From: Salinigranum marinum
GTDB taxonomy: Archaea; Halobacteriota; Halobacteria; Halobacteriales; Haloferacaceae
DNA length: 64,000 bases
NCBI RefSeq assembly: GCF_024228675.1
Contig: NZ_CP100461.1
Coordinates: 1,488,001 to 1,552,000, forward strand
Reading direction: 5' to 3'
Under the pieces are notes generated by a model. The model had not been told where the DNA came from, made no database searches, and saw only the letters and a program-made list of their open reading frames with translations. Of this stretch, positions 7,976 to 17,006 are shown in pieces (position 1 is the stretch's first letter; every line of letters begins with the position of its first letter). The position numbers and the translations under genes are program-made.

Positions 7976-9374
7976 CAGTACTTCACGAAGCCGGTTAGTT
8001 GAGACGTCTGCTTGCGGAAGGTGTGCTTAGAACCCAGCAAGCAGACAGTAGACTCCATGAGGACCAGATTCTTAACTTCCTCGTCAACACCCTTGACGAG
8101 GAAGTTTCGATCACTCTCGGTGAGAACGCTCAGATAACGTCGGAAGAGATCTGTGAGGTCCTCGTCGGCGCGTGCGCCGACGGGACCTCAATCTCGACAC
8201 TTTGTGAGAATAGTGCTAACTCCCCTCGTGCCAACGCCGTCCTCTATCATCTTCGGACGAAGTTCGAGCTGGAACAGCTCGAACGAGTCGGAAACACACT
8301 CCTCCAGCGAGATATTCTCGATGCCCTTCCCAAGCAGGTGGAGGTCGTCGCTGACCTCCACCTGCGTCCCTACTACGGTGACGAAGACGGCACAGAGGGC
8401 CTCTACCACTCGGAAGCCAAGCGTGGAACAACCGCATTCCACGCGTACGCGACGCTGTACGCACGCGTGAAGAACAAACGCTACACGCTGGCGGTGCGCC
8501 GTCTTGTCGACGGCGACACCGCCAGCAGCGTCCTCGCCGAGTTTCTCGGTATCCTTGACGGCCTTGACCTCGGCGTCAAGGCCGTCTACCTCGATCGAGA
8601 ATTCTACGACAGCAAGTGTCTCACGCTGCTGCAGGCGCACAACCACGCGTACGTCATCCCGATTATCCGGTGGGGTCAGTCGATCAAGCAAGAACTCTCC
8701 GAGGGCTGGAGTCGCGTGATTCACCACGACATGACGGCGAAACTCGACGGTCACAGCTGGACCGTCGAGTTTCCCGTCTACATCGACTGTACCTACCAGA
8801 ACGGACGATACGACGAACATGGCGTGGCGCGTCACGGCTACGCCGCTGACGCGCCGTTCATCAATTCTCCTCGCGACGCTCGATACCACTACGCGAAACG
8901 CTTCGGTATCGAGGCCAGCTACCGACTCTCCGAGCAAACGATTGCGACGACTACGACACAGGATCCGGCGGTACGGCTGCTGTACGTCGTAGTGAGTTTG
9001 CTGTTACAGAACGTGTGGCGGTATCTGCACTGGGAGTATGTGGCGACGCCCCGCCGAGGCGGGCGTCGCCTCTGGGAGTGGTCGTATAAGGAGTTCACCA
9101 ACATGATCCGACGGGCAGCGTGGACGGCCCTCGCGACGCGTCGGGCCGTCCCCGCAAACCGACCGCCGGACGACCGGTTCGTCCGGTAACGACCGATCGA
9201 GTACGCCCCTGCGGTGAGTGGCAAGGCTGTCGCGTCGGCGGCGGATCGCCGCCGACAGCGACGATCTTCTCTTGATCTTCCGGTGACCCCCTCGTCAAGA
9301 TCGATAGTGGAGTCGATTCGACACGGAACTTAAGCTTCAGAGGTGGTTAGCCGAGGAAGTTTCGTGAAGTACTG
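7976..9374 (+). mobile_element. ISH3-family insertion sequence (1399 bp)
   Basis: Ends are CAGTACTTCACGAA (7976-7989) and its exact reverse complement (9361-9374). The 5-bp duplication AGACT lies outside each end. The element holds one transposase gene in the same direction as the spike gene. It is complete and should be mobile. The exact repeats and clean restoration of the spike frame indicate a recent insertion. Confidence 0.92.
7999..9189 (+). CDS. ISH3-family DDE transposase
   Basis: 396 residues if translation begins at the TTG at 7999; an internal start giving about 385 residues is possible. Catalytic acids: Asp in VVADLHLRPYYG (about 118), Asp in VYLDREFYDSK (about 197) and Glu in KRFGIEASYR (about 311). 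The C-terminus WRYLHWEYVATPRRGG...RRAVPANRPPDDRF is a hallmark of the family. The enzyme cuts and pastes the IS through its 14-bp ends. The gene is intact. Confidence 0.92.
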   Translation: MRRLLAEGVLRTQQADSRLHEDQILNFLVNTLDEEVSITLGENAQITSEEICEVLVGACADGTSISTLCENSANSPRANAVLYHLRTKFELEQLERVGNTLLQRDILDALPKQVEVVADLHLRPYYGDEDGTEGLYHSEAKRGTTAFHAYATLYARVKNKRYTLAVRRLVDGDTASSVLAEFLGILDGLDLGVKAVYLDREFYDSKCLTLLQAHNHAYVIPIIRWGQSIKQELSEGWSRVIHHDMTAKLDGHSWTVEFPVYIDCTYQNGRYDEHGVARHGYAADAPFINSPRDARYHYAKRFGIEASYRLSEQTIATTTTQDPAVRLLYVVVSLLLQNVWRYLHWEYVATPRRGGRRLWEWSYKEFTNMIRRAAWTALATRRAVPANRPPDDRFVR

Positions 9375-10667
9375 AGACTGCGCGTTCTACACCCCCGACA
9401 CGGAGCAGGTCGATCAGACCGACGCCTACGCTGGCGGGCTCGCTCTGGGCGACGGCGCTGAGTCGTTCCGCACGACTCAGACGAACTTCGCTCAGGATTC
9501 CATCTCCGTCGCATGGGCGAAAGCGAAGATCGAGGTCATCAACTCGCTGAACAACAACGAATCGGAGGCCACGGCCCTCAACGACTCGAAAGAAGTCGTT
9601 GAGGACTACTACCTCACTCGCGAAAAGAACGTCATCCGCGATTGGGAGGCCCGCGCCGCCCACATGAACTACCTGTCGGCTCAATCAGGCACGGCCCTGT
9701 ACACCGAGGACGACACCGGTAGTTCTCAGGGCTACGTGAACGGCACAGAGGCGTCCTACGAAATCACCTCGAACATCAATTCGTCAGTCGACTACATGGT
9801 CAACTCGTCGGAGACTGACAAATACGATTGGGGTGCTGTCTTCGGACCTCGCATGGCCGGCAACAACGCCTACCACCAAGCGAGCGGGACGATCAATCCG
9901 GTCATCGTCTACGCGAACGACACCGACGCCACGAAAACTGAGGTGCTGTCGACGCTCCGGTACGAGAGCTTGCTCTCGAACCTGACAAGTCAGCACACGC
10001 AGGTCACGTCGAATCTCGAAACGTACGTCAACGAGACGTACGCAGCCTACCAGGCTGGTGAGATTGACTCGACCGACCTCGCTGCCTCCGACCCGACCAC
10101 GATCGCCACGCAAGCCGCGACGGACTACAACTCCACCGGCTACTACGGCCTCGCGAGTGCACAACTCGCCGCGATGGGACTGAGCGGGAACGAAACCGTC
10201 TCGCACGTCGTCAACACGACGGAGAACGGCTCGACCCGCGTCGTCACCGGGACGCTGTTCTACACCGGAGAGGATGACCAATCCTTCTCCACGGGAACCC
10301 AGTACGACCCGGCCACCCTGAACGGCTCGGTGTACATGAGCGTCGCGTCGATCACCGATGGGAACGGCACCGAACTGAACAACTCCGGTGGCTTCTACTA
10401 CGTCGACGAACCGTTCACGATCTCCGAAGCAACCGACACCCGAACGGGTGATGCGGTCAACACGACCGCGATGGAGACTCGTGACTACTCGTCGACGAAC
10501 GTCTCGAAGCTCCAACAGGAACTTGAGACGTTGAAAGAGCAACGCGAGTTCTACGAACAACAGACCTCCGCTGCCGGCGGCGGTACTGGCTCGTCAAACA
10601 CCATGCTGATCGCGGTGATCGCCCTCGCGGCGGGCGCGGCGCTCATGTGGAGGAGGGACGACGACTG

Positions 10668-10778
10668 ATGACTCTCGTCGACTTCGCTGCGGCTACCGTC
10701 GTCTTCCCGCTCTCGGTCATCTCCGGTGTCTGGCTCGCCCGCTGGCTCAAGAGTCAAATCAGGGAGGGTGCCTCCTGA
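10668..10778 (+). CDS. 36-aa membrane peptide after the spike gene
   Basis: The ATG at 10668 overlaps the spike stop (TGATG). MTLVDFAAATVVFPLSVISG... gives one hydrophobic span (about 5-25), then a basic tail (RWLKSQIREGAS). The stop is one base from the next ATG. Coupling on both sides and a coherent topology argue that it is real. Function unknown; probably a minor virion or assembly membrane protein. Confidence 0.5.
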   Translation: MTLVDFAAATVVFPLSVISGVWLARWLKSQIREGAS

Positions 10779-10779
10779 C

Positions 10780-10959
10780 ATGGTCTACTGGCTCCTCGTC
10801 GAGCTGCTTCCGATCCGGCTGATCGCCCTGATCGTCCTGGTCGTCCTCGGTCTCCAGTTCGGGGGAGTCGACGTGTTCGGGTTCGCGACAACGAACCTGA
10901 TCGACCCGTTCCTCAGCTGGCTAACTGAGGAGTTCACTACCAGCATCTGGCCCTGGTAA
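10780..10959 (+). CDS. 59-aa membrane protein of the structural operon
   Basis: ATG 10780 follows the previous stop by one base. Residues 4-27 (WLLVELLPIRLIALIVLVVL) form a strong membrane span. The rest is short, ending in a Trp-rich tail (SWLTEEFTTSIWPW) that may lie at the membrane surface. No family recognised. Confidence 0.6.
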   Translation: MVYWLLVELLPIRLIALIVLVVLGLQFGGVDVFGFATTNLIDPFLSWLTEEFTTSIWPW

Positions 10960-11029
10960 TCTCCCAGATCTCCTTCCCGTGTCGGACCGGCACCCAGCCG
11001 GAGGGTTCGACTCCCTCGCGGGGCCTCGG

Positions 11030-11653
11030 ATGGCTCTCGAAACAACAACCATCACCAAAATCATGATCGCACTGACAGTGCTACTCGCTGGACTCACCGG
11101 AGTCGTCGAGATCGGCGCGGCGCAAGAGACGCCGACGAACTCCTCGACCTCGACGGTGACCACGACCCAAACCGCTACGCCCACCTCGACGGCGACAGAG
11201 ACACCGGTCACCGACAACTCGACCGCTACCCTCGTCATCGGTCCGCTCGCGAAGGTGACCAAGTGGACGTACCGAAACGGAGAGTTCACGCTCCGAATCG
11301 AGGCGAAGGCTCCGACGCTCCTCACGATCTCGGAAGCCCCCGATACCTCCCGGGAATCAGGGAACGGTCGCCTGAGTCGGCAGCGACTCGCGTCCGGTAA
11401 AAACGTCGTTCGGTTCTCCACGGAACGGACCGGTTCGACGATCGTCCTCACGACTCCCGGCTCGATCCGAAACAGTGAGTACGCGTACATTTCTCCGGAC
11501 GGCGGCAGTGGCTCGTTCCTCTCCGGTCCGCCTCGCCCAGCTGACGTTCGCGACGGTGCGCTCGGTGCCTCGATCGGGACGGCCCTCGCTGCGCTGATCG
11601 TCATCATCCGCCGTCGGTTCGGCCTCCACCGTGGGATGGTGAGACAGGCATGA
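11030..11653 (+). CDS. Exported, membrane-anchored Thr-rich protein
   Basis: 207 residues from ATG 11030. This start is chosen because it opens with a signal peptide (ITKIMIALTVLLAGLTG..., cut near GAAQ-ETP), while the longer frame from 10979 has no signal features. A Thr/Ser-rich stalk (about 33-65) leads into a beta-rich domain (LTISEAPDTS, VVRFSTERTG, EYAYISPDGG). The C-terminus carries a membrane span (GASIGTALAALIVIIRRRFG) with a basic stop-transfer. It overlaps the next gene by four bases. Likely displayed on the virion or cell surface. Confidence 0.7.
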   Translation: MALETTTITKIMIALTVLLAGLTGVVEIGAAQETPTNSSTSTVTTTQTATPTSTATETPVTDNSTATLVIGPLAKVTKWTYRNGEFTLRIEAKAPTLLTISEAPDTSRESGNGRLSRQRLASGKNVVRFSTERTGSTIVLTTPGSIRNSEYAYISPDGGSGSFLSGPPRPADVRDGALGASIGTALAALIVIIRRRFGLHRGMVRQA

Positions 11654-12495
11654 CCGACGCGACCGAAGACGCCGAGCGCGTCGACGACGAGTCGAACGAA
11701 CCGGACGTGTCGACCTCTTCGACGACCGTCGACGCCGACGACTCTCGCGGTCGTCTCGTTCGCGCTCTCGTCTGGCTGATCAAGAACGGTCACCTGATCG
11801 CGGGCGCGCTGATCTTCGTCGGTGGCACGGCGCTGCTGGTCCTCGGGATCGAACTCCCTCGATCTGTGAAGATCATCGGCGGGACCGCGCTCGTCTCGGC
11901 ACTCCTGATCGGTCGGCCGACTGGCGTCAAAGCCGTCGAACTCATGGGCGGACCCGAACTGATGTGGCTCGTCGACGTGGATCTCCTCGATCGCGACGGC
12001 GCGGGTGTCTACAACTGTCCCACCCCGCGCTGGAACGACGAATGGGAGGTGACGAAGGACTCCCTCTGGTGGGCGACGCCGAACCTCGCGTTCGGGAAGA
12101 ACGTCGATCTCGACGAGAAGACGGTCGAAGGCACCTGGCCTGGCTCGCTTCCCGAGCCCGTCCTCATGCGGGCGCTGATCTACCTTCGGTACAACCGGAA
12201 CCAGCTGGAGAACAAGGCCAAGAAGGGTGAGGCGATCGAGATGAACGCCTTCGCGATGATCCGCTCTGCGGTCATGCGGACGACTCGGTCGGTCGTTCGG
12301 ACGTTCGAGGAAGGGACGCTTCCCGACGACGGGAAAGCGTTCCGCGAAGAGATCGACGCCGTCCTGGCTGACTACGATCTCGAAGAGACCGAACTGTTCG
12401 AGGAGGCTGACGACTTCGGTCTTGACTCGGAAGATTCTCCCTCGTTCGACTTCGAGGCCACTGACCCCACGCCCGAGGTGAACGGCAATGCGTGA
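11650..12495 (+). CDS. Membrane protein with two spans and a cytoplasmic domain
   Basis: 281 residues. An acidic N-terminus (about 1-35) precedes two close hydrophobic segments (LIAGALIFVGGTALLVLGI and VKIIGGTALVSALLIGR, about 50-85). A soluble domain of about 190 residues follows, with charged helices and an acidic end (DPTPEVNGNA). It begins inside the previous stop (ATGA) and its stop overlaps a 48-codon ORF. In pleolipovirus-like operons a protein of this kind lies just before the ATPase. Function not known. Confidence 0.65.
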   Translation: MTDATEDAERVDDESNEPDVSTSSTTVDADDSRGRLVRALVWLIKNGHLIAGALIFVGGTALLVLGIELPRSVKIIGGTALVSALLIGRPTGVKAVELMGGPELMWLVDVDLLDRDGAGVYNCPTPRWNDEWEVTKDSLWWATPNLAFGKNVDLDEKTVEGTWPGSLPEPVLMRALIYLRYNRNQLENKAKKGEAIEMNAFAMIRSAVMRTTRSVVRTFEEGTLPDDGKAFREEIDAVLADYDLEETELFEEADDFGLDSEDSPSFDFEATDPTPEVNGNA

Positions 12496-12634
12496 CCGAT
12501 TCACTGGCCCGAACGATCGGCTCCACCTCGGCTGGTCGAAGGGCTGTTACTACGGCCGGCCCCGAGACTGCTGCTCGCTGTGTACGCTTCGACTCCTCAC
12601 TGCTCCCATTCGGAGAGGGATCTCCCATGACTGA
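12488..12634 (+). CDS. 48-aa cysteine-rich microprotein overlapping both neighbours
   Basis: ATG 12488 lies inside the end of the previous gene and the TGA (12632-12634) overlaps the ATPase ATG (12627). The sequence has KGCYYGRPRDCCSLCTLR: four Cys in about 15 residues, possibly a metal knot. A bare 130-base gap would otherwise be odd in so tight an operon, and the overlaps on both sides support a coupled gene. It is too short to assign. Confidence 0.45.
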   Translation: MRDRFTGPNDRLHLGWSKGCYYGRPRDCCSLCTLRLLTAPIRRGISHD

Positions 12635-13598
12635 CGAACACCTCCTGACAGCGGCGAAGCTCTACGAACAGGTGACGGGCCGGCTCGATGGTGACGATCG
12701 TCTCCTCGATCACGCCGGACTCCCTCTGGACGACCGAACACACGCGAACCTGTCGTTCCTGAACTCTCCCGGCTTACTCGAGGGAGACACCTTCGCGTCG
12801 ACGACCCTCGGTCAACTCTGTGACTCCGCCTTCCGCTCGAAAGCGGCTACGAAAGCGGTCCAGAACCAACACGGGATGGCGCTGTCGTACCTTGTCGGTG
12901 TGACCGAGCAGGAACTCGACGCCTCCTCGCTGCGGCTCCCGCTGCTCCTCCTGGACGAACTCGAAAACGACGGCGCGCTCACCACGATCACCGGCGCGGG
13001 GAACCCGAACACTGGAAAGAGTAACACGATGTTCCTCCTCGCGGATCTCGCCCGCGTCCACTGGGACGACCTGATCGTTCTCTCGAACGTCGCCAGTTGG
13101 GACGGCACCGATATTCTCGTGCAGTCGATGCACGATCTCCTCGTCGAGCTGTGTCGTCATCGGGAGGCACCGAAGTTCGTCGTCATCGACGAAGCCTCGA
13201 CGCACTTCGACGCGCGGACCAATAGGCGCGAGGTGGCTACTCAGTGGACGCCCGCGCTGAAACGCTTCTCAAAGCTCGGTGTTGTGGCGAACGGTGTGAT
13301 CGGTCACACCGGGAAAGATCTCCATCCTGAACAGAAGCGACTCACTACGCTTCCGTTTTTCAAAAAGGAACAAACGGCTGTGGAGTTCTACACAGAGTGG
13401 CCGGCTGACTCTGACCGTCCCACTGGGAATCAATTCGGCGGCTCCCTAGTCAATCTTGAAACTACTTACACCGAATATGATCCCGACGACGCTTCGCCTT
13501 GGAATTGGGATCTTCAGGCAGATTTATTCACGGTCGCATTCGAGGATTGGGATGAATTCCTCGAACTGCTCCTCCGACGTGATCCGAAAAATGACTGA
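12627..13598 (+). CDS. P-loop ATPase of the pleolipovirus type
   Basis: 323 residues from ATG 12627; a frame opens at 12492, but its first 45 residues are low-quality and overlap the microprotein. Walker A is TGAGNPNTGKSNT (about 121-133), Walker B is KFVVIDEAS (about 183-191), then FDARTNRREVATQW. The final 60 residues are acidic and Trp-rich. An ATPase closing the structural operon is a conserved feature of pleolipoviruses (VP8-type), where it is thought to act in genome handling or assembly; the role here is inferred from that position. The gene is intact. Confidence 0.8.
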   Translation: MTDEHLLTAAKLYEQVTGRLDGDDRLLDHAGLPLDDRTHANLSFLNSPGLLEGDTFASTTLGQLCDSAFRSKAATKAVQNQHGMALSYLVGVTEQELDASSLRLPLLLLDELENDGALTTITGAGNPNTGKSNTMFLLADLARVHWDDLIVLSNVASWDGTDILVQSMHDLLVELCRHREAPKFVVIDEASTHFDARTNRREVATQWTPALKRFSKLGVVANGVIGHTGKDLHPEQKRLTTLPFFKKEQTAVEFYTEWPADSDRPTGNQFGGSLVNLETTYTEYDPDDASPWNWDLQADLFTVAFEDWDEFLELLLRRDPKND

Positions 13599-13607
13599 AA
13601 AATAGAA

Positions 13608-13616
13608 TTTATAATA
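13608..13616 (+). promoter_or_regulatory. TATA box of the split membrane-protein gene
   Basis: TTTATAATA is 27-35 bases before ATG 13643 in an AT-rich stretch with no Shine-Dalgarno. That spacing is what a leaderless archaeal transcript needs. Confidence 0.5.
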
Positions 13617-13711
13617 TCTCGTAGAATAGAAATAAGTAGATTATGCCCAGCAAATTTTATATGCAGCCTGATAGTGATTCTCGTGGAGGTATTAGAAATT
13701 CTATCTACGAA

Positions 13712-14714
13712 CGCTCATGGGAAGCACATTGTTGGTGAGTCAGAGCACAGTTCGAACGACGTCTTTGAGAGCTTCTTGACCAGGTTTACGCAAGATTCGT
13801 CGACGAAGCTGGAAGGCTCTAAGATAGGGCGTGAGCTTGTCTTTTGAGACGCCTCGATGCGGCGAGAGCCACCGTCGCGCCAGCGACGCGTGGCTCTCGC
13901 AGGTGTTCACGTGTGCGTCTCCATCGACGTATTCGCCATCGCCGTGGATCACCGCTTCTCGCTGGAAGTTTTCGTCTTCTTCGAGCGGGTCGTACGCTCG
14001 AAATCCGTCTGTATAGACGGTTAGCGACTCCTCCTCGCGGTCGCCGAGGAGGAGTCGCACCGTCGACTCGCCAGCGGATTTCGCAGGGACGACGTATCGC
14101 TGATCGCTGCCGCGATCAACGAGCGTGAACACCGGCGGCTTGTCCTCGCCATAGCTTCCGCGACCACGTTTCGAGAGGCCACGCGAGCGCGACTCCCGGT
14201 CGCGCTCGCGGCCTTTCAGCCCCGCAGACACGTAGAACTCGTCGATTTCGACCGGTCCGACGAGATCGATGGCTGGCGCGTCGAGCGTTCTGGCGAACTG
14301 CTCGACGCGCCGCCGAAGCGACCGATACGACACGTCAAGTTCAGCGTCGAGCTGGCGAATGCTCGTGTTGAACCGGAGCAACGTGTAGAACGCAAACAAG
14401 AGCTTGTCGAGGCCGATCTTCGCGTGCGCGAAGATTGTGCCGGTCTTGGGGTTGAACGTGCGGTCGCAATCCTTACAGAGATACCGCTGATACGTCCGAT
14501 AGCTGCCGTGTTTGATCACTGACTCAGACCGGCAGCGCGGGCAGTAGAGGCCGTCGCGCCAGCGAACCTGCTCCAGCAGGTTCGCGGCGCTCGCCTCTGA
14601 GCTAAGCAATTCAAATGGGAACATTGCGTTCGGGTGACGCTACCGCGTCACCCTTGCCCGCTACGCTTTGCCAGCGGCGGCTCTACTTGACCAACAACCT
14701 GCTTCCGAAGAGCG
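13712..14714 (-). mobile_element. IS1595-family insertion sequence, copy 1 (1003 bp)
   Basis: Imperfect inverted ends start CGCTCATGGGAAGCACATTG on the left and, read inward from the right, CGCTCTTCGGAAGCAGGTTG. The direct repeat ATCTACGAA lies at 13703-13711 and 14715-14723 (nine bases as I read it; the family is usually described with eight). One transposase gene is on the minus strand. A relative at 20151-21151 has the same end pattern. Confidence 0.9.
13740..14624 (-). CDS. IS1595-family transposase, copy 1
   Basis: 294 residues. An N-terminal zinc ribbon (YCPRCRSE, then CKDCDRTF, about 28-55) is typical of the family. The ISXO2-like catalytic domain has Asp in GPVEIDEFYVSAG (about 129), Asp in TVYTDGFRAY (about 206) and NTCESHASLARRWL (about 240-255). 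The rest of the element is short flanking DNA. The sequence appears intact and is about two-thirds identical to the second copy by eye. Confidence 0.92.
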   Translation of the reverse strand: MFPFELLSSEASAANLLEQVRWRDGLYCPRCRSESVIKHGSYRTYQRYLCKDCDRTFNPKTGTIFAHAKIGLDKLLFAFYTLLRFNTSIRQLDAELDVSYRSLRRRVEQFARTLDAPAIDLVGPVEIDEFYVSAGLKGRERDRESRSRGLSKRGRGSYGEDKPPVFTLVDRGSDQRYVVPAKSAGESTVRLLLGDREEESLTVYTDGFRAYDPLEEDENFQREAVIHGDGEYVDGDAHVNTCESHASLARRWLSPHRGVSKDKLTPYLRAFQLRRRILRKPGQEALKDVVRTVL

Positions 14715-14884
14715 ATCTACGAATTTTTTCGCACATGGCTGGTTGGCTTACTAATCATCATATTAATATCTCTTATAATATTAATAGTGGCAAATCAATT
14801 GGTGGGCTGGTACCCCATTCAGAATGAAAGTAGCATTGCAAGCGCGATGGGGGCGGTTGGAACTCTTACACTTGCTTGGCTAAC

Positions 14885-16279
14885 CATCGGTGTTCGGTTA
14901 AGCATTGGATCGCCTCATGAAGGCCTCAGCCACTCGTTCGCTGAGTAAGAGCCGCGATTTCTCTGGTTGGCGGGCGTCACGAAACATCAGCTCCGACAGA
15001 TTCGGCGGTGGATGTCCGAGCGACTGTGCCAGATCTTCGAGGATGAGCTGGGCGAAAGACCGGAAGGTCTTCGCCCAGCGCTCACGGGGGAACACCGTCT
15101 CTGGAAACAGCTCTTGAAACACGCCGAGCAAGGCTCTGCTGACCGTCAGTGTCAGCAGAGCCGCCACCACCAACAGGTGGACGATCGCTGGATCACTCGT
15201 CTGGAACTTCTCCAGCCCATACAGCGACTTCAGTTCCCGGAACAGCAACTCCACTTCCCACCGCAACCCGTACAGGGCCGCGATCTGCCTCGGAGTGAAC
15301 GCGTCGGGGAGATTTGTGACGTACAGATGGTAGTCGTCGGTGTCCTCGTTGCGGACACCGACGACGCGAACCTCCATCGAATCGGTTGACTCCTTCCCAG
15401 CGTATGCTCGCCGCTTGAACGAGATCTCCACGGTCACATCGATTATCTCCCGTGTGAGGTCACTCAGGACGTCCTGGAGGCGACGTCCTGGCAAGGAAAT
15501 GGCGCGCCCGCGCCATTTCCGCCGTTCTCCGACGATCAACGGGTTCGCGTTCGACTTCAGCCGTGTCAGGAAGAACCCACCGTTTTCCTCGATCAACGCG
15601 AACCGACGGAAATTGTAGAACCCGAGATCGAACAGCACCAACCGGCCTCGCAGCCAGCTCCCCGTGCGGAGCTGGCTGCTCTCGTGGGTGCATTCGTCGG
15701 TGAGCTGGAACTGCTCGATCGTCTGTGTCGTCGCGTTATGGACGAGGTGAAGCTTCGCGCCGGACTGATCCGCGTGAGTCGCCGGAAACTCGCTGAGGAG
15801 CCGATGCAACCGGAAGACGGTTGCATCGGCGATCAACACCTCACGAAACAACTCGAACTGGGGAGCGATCGTGTGGGGAACCGCGACCTCCTCGAGAGCG
15901 TGCTCGAGGAGGTCGCTCAACAGTGTCGCAAGTGCTGGTGTGAACCGGTCGTAAAAACTGGAGCGGGCAACAGTCTGGTTGGTCGCTGCGGAGTAAGCCC
16001 GCTGAAACCCGGCGATAGTGCGGGCTTCGCCGTCGACGGCGAAGCCCATGATGAGCGTCCAGACGAGCATCGTGATGTCGATTGTCCGGTGGCGTTGGAC
16101 GACATCGCGCTCGCGCGCGATGTCTTCGATAACCGCTGCTGGAAACAGGGAAGTGAGCCGCCGTCGTATGAGGTTCGGGGAGAGCGTCTTGAACACATTC
16201 TCTCCCCACGCGGTCTACATCGATAGCTTCGTCAGTGGAGCGCAGTCACCCGATTCAACGTCTTAACCGAACACGGATG
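14885..16279 (-). mobile_element. ISH8-group IS4-family insertion sequence, copy 1 (1395 bp)
   Basis: Ends CATCGGTGTTCGGTTAA and, inverted, CATCCGTGTTCGGTTAA (one mismatch in 17). The ten-base target duplication CTTGGCTAAC is at 14875-14884 and 16280-16289. It lies in the same host gene as the IS1595 copy, 170 bases away. Confidence 0.92.
14898..16196 (-). CDS. IS4-family (ISH8 group) transposase, copy 1
   Basis: 432 residues. DDE acids are Asp in VLIADATVFRL (about 123), Asp in LVLFDLGFYNFRRF (about 193) and Glu in RWEVELLFRELKSLYG, which carries the Y-(2)-R-(3)-E-(6)-K signature of IS4 enzymes. The N-terminal region (RHRTIDITMLVWTLIMGFAV) is the DNA-binding part. It is clearly related to, but well diverged from, the copy at 21825. 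Confidence 0.92.
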   Translation of the reverse strand: MFKTLSPNLIRRRLTSLFPAAVIEDIARERDVVQRHRTIDITMLVWTLIMGFAVDGEARTIAGFQRAYSAATNQTVARSSFYDRFTPALATLLSDLLEHALEEVAVPHTIAPQFELFREVLIADATVFRLHRLLSEFPATHADQSGAKLHLVHNATTQTIEQFQLTDECTHESSQLRTGSWLRGRLVLFDLGFYNFRRFALIEENGGFFLTRLKSNANPLIVGERRKWRGRAISLPGRRLQDVLSDLTREIIDVTVEISFKRRAYAGKESTDSMEVRVVGVRNEDTDDYHLYVTNLPDAFTPRQIAALYGLRWEVELLFRELKSLYGLEKFQTSDPAIVHLLVVAALLTLTVSRALLGVFQELFPETVFPRERWAKTFRSFAQLILEDLAQSLGHPPPNLSELMFRDARQPEKSRLLLSERVAEAFMRRSNA

Positions 16280-17006
16280 CTTGGCTAACATTCAAAACAA
16301 TCCGTCAGAATGAAAAACTGGTTCAGCACCAGCAACGTCAAATTGAAAATCAACGAGCACAATTAAGACCAATTCTTCGTCAGATTGGTGATTTCAGCCC
16401 TAATGACCGTGGTAACGGACTGATCTTCGCTCTGGAAAATATAGGTCAAGGAACAGCATATAAAATTAAATTTCGAACTGATATATTTTTACCAGAGTTG
16501 CAAATTAATACTGCATCCAATAAAAATCAAAAGAAGACCGATCCTAACTCATCTATACCTCAGCTCGGCGCTTCAAAATCAAATGTTTATATGAGCGAAG
16601 ATGTCTCACCGGTCGGTGTAAACGCGACGGGAGGTGTATTGCAACCAGAATCCAAAGGAAATTTCAAGTATCGTATTAGTTTCAGAAACAAATCAAAGAA
16701 CCAAGCGGGACCATTTATTAATCCTGAGGAGAGAAATGATGGCTCTCTACCTCCAGTGATCGTATTTGATCTACTGCTTGATCGGCTCGTAGAGGAGGGA
16801 ATCTCAGTAATGTTTTTCCAACATAAGTTAATCTACAATGATGTATATGGGAACGAATACACGGAAGCGTTCCCTACAAGAAGGCTAATTATTGATCAAA
16901 CTACGAGTATATCGGATCTCATTGACGCACCTATTTGGGTCGAAGGTGAGTCTGAAGAGATGACAGTTGTCCCTATCGGAGATATGACTTAAATCCATTT
17001 ACCCAC

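Larger units (their letters stand above)
7558..10668 (+). pseudogene. Spike-like virion protein gene, split by an ISH3 insertion
   Basis: Segments 7558-7975 and 9380-10668 join in frame (569 codons, 568 aa) when the IS and one copy of the AGACT duplication are removed; the junction reads SLGMAEQ-DCAFYTPDTEQ. The N-terminus has three hydrophobic stretches (last about 83-103, followed by ASPVETVQA, a plausible cleavage site). The bulk is a Thr/Ser/Asn-rich ectodomain with many N-glycosylation sequons. The end has a coiled coil (LQQELETLKEQREFYEQQ), a Gly linker and a membrane anchor closing with RRDDD, the classic layout of pleolipovirus spikes. The upstream fragment now ends at a stop inside the IS (7998), and the downstream open frame restarts only at ATG 9664. 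Confidence 0.85.
13643..16992 (+). pseudogene. Membrane-anchored coiled-coil protein, split by two insertion sequences
   Basis: Segments 13643-13711, 14724-14884 and 16290-16992 join in frame (311 codons, 310 aa) once IS1595 and ISH8 and one copy of each target duplication are removed; the joins read NSIYE-FFRTW and LAWLT-FKTIRQ. The protein has a short N-tail, two hydrophobic spans (LLIIILISLIILIV, about 30-45, and MGAVGTLTLAWLTF, about 62-77) and a Gln-rich coiled coil (about 82-105). The rest is a soluble domain rich in Asn, Lys and Ile. The gene is much more AT-rich and Lys-rich than the core genes, a sign of transfer. It ends at a terminator shared with the convergent regulator genes. 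It resembles haloarchaeal membrane proteins of unknown function near provirus ends. Confidence 0.8.

Noticed and set aside
8188-8937. 249-codon minus-strand frame in the ISH3 element
   Set aside because: Complement of the transposase with Val/Asp-rich shadow composition; the plus frame has all catalytic motifs.
11001-11017. GAGGG-TTCGACT-CCCTC looks like a tRNA T-arm
   Set aside because: No acceptor, D-arm or anticodon arm can be built upstream, and the sequence lies just before a signal-peptide gene in a tight operon.
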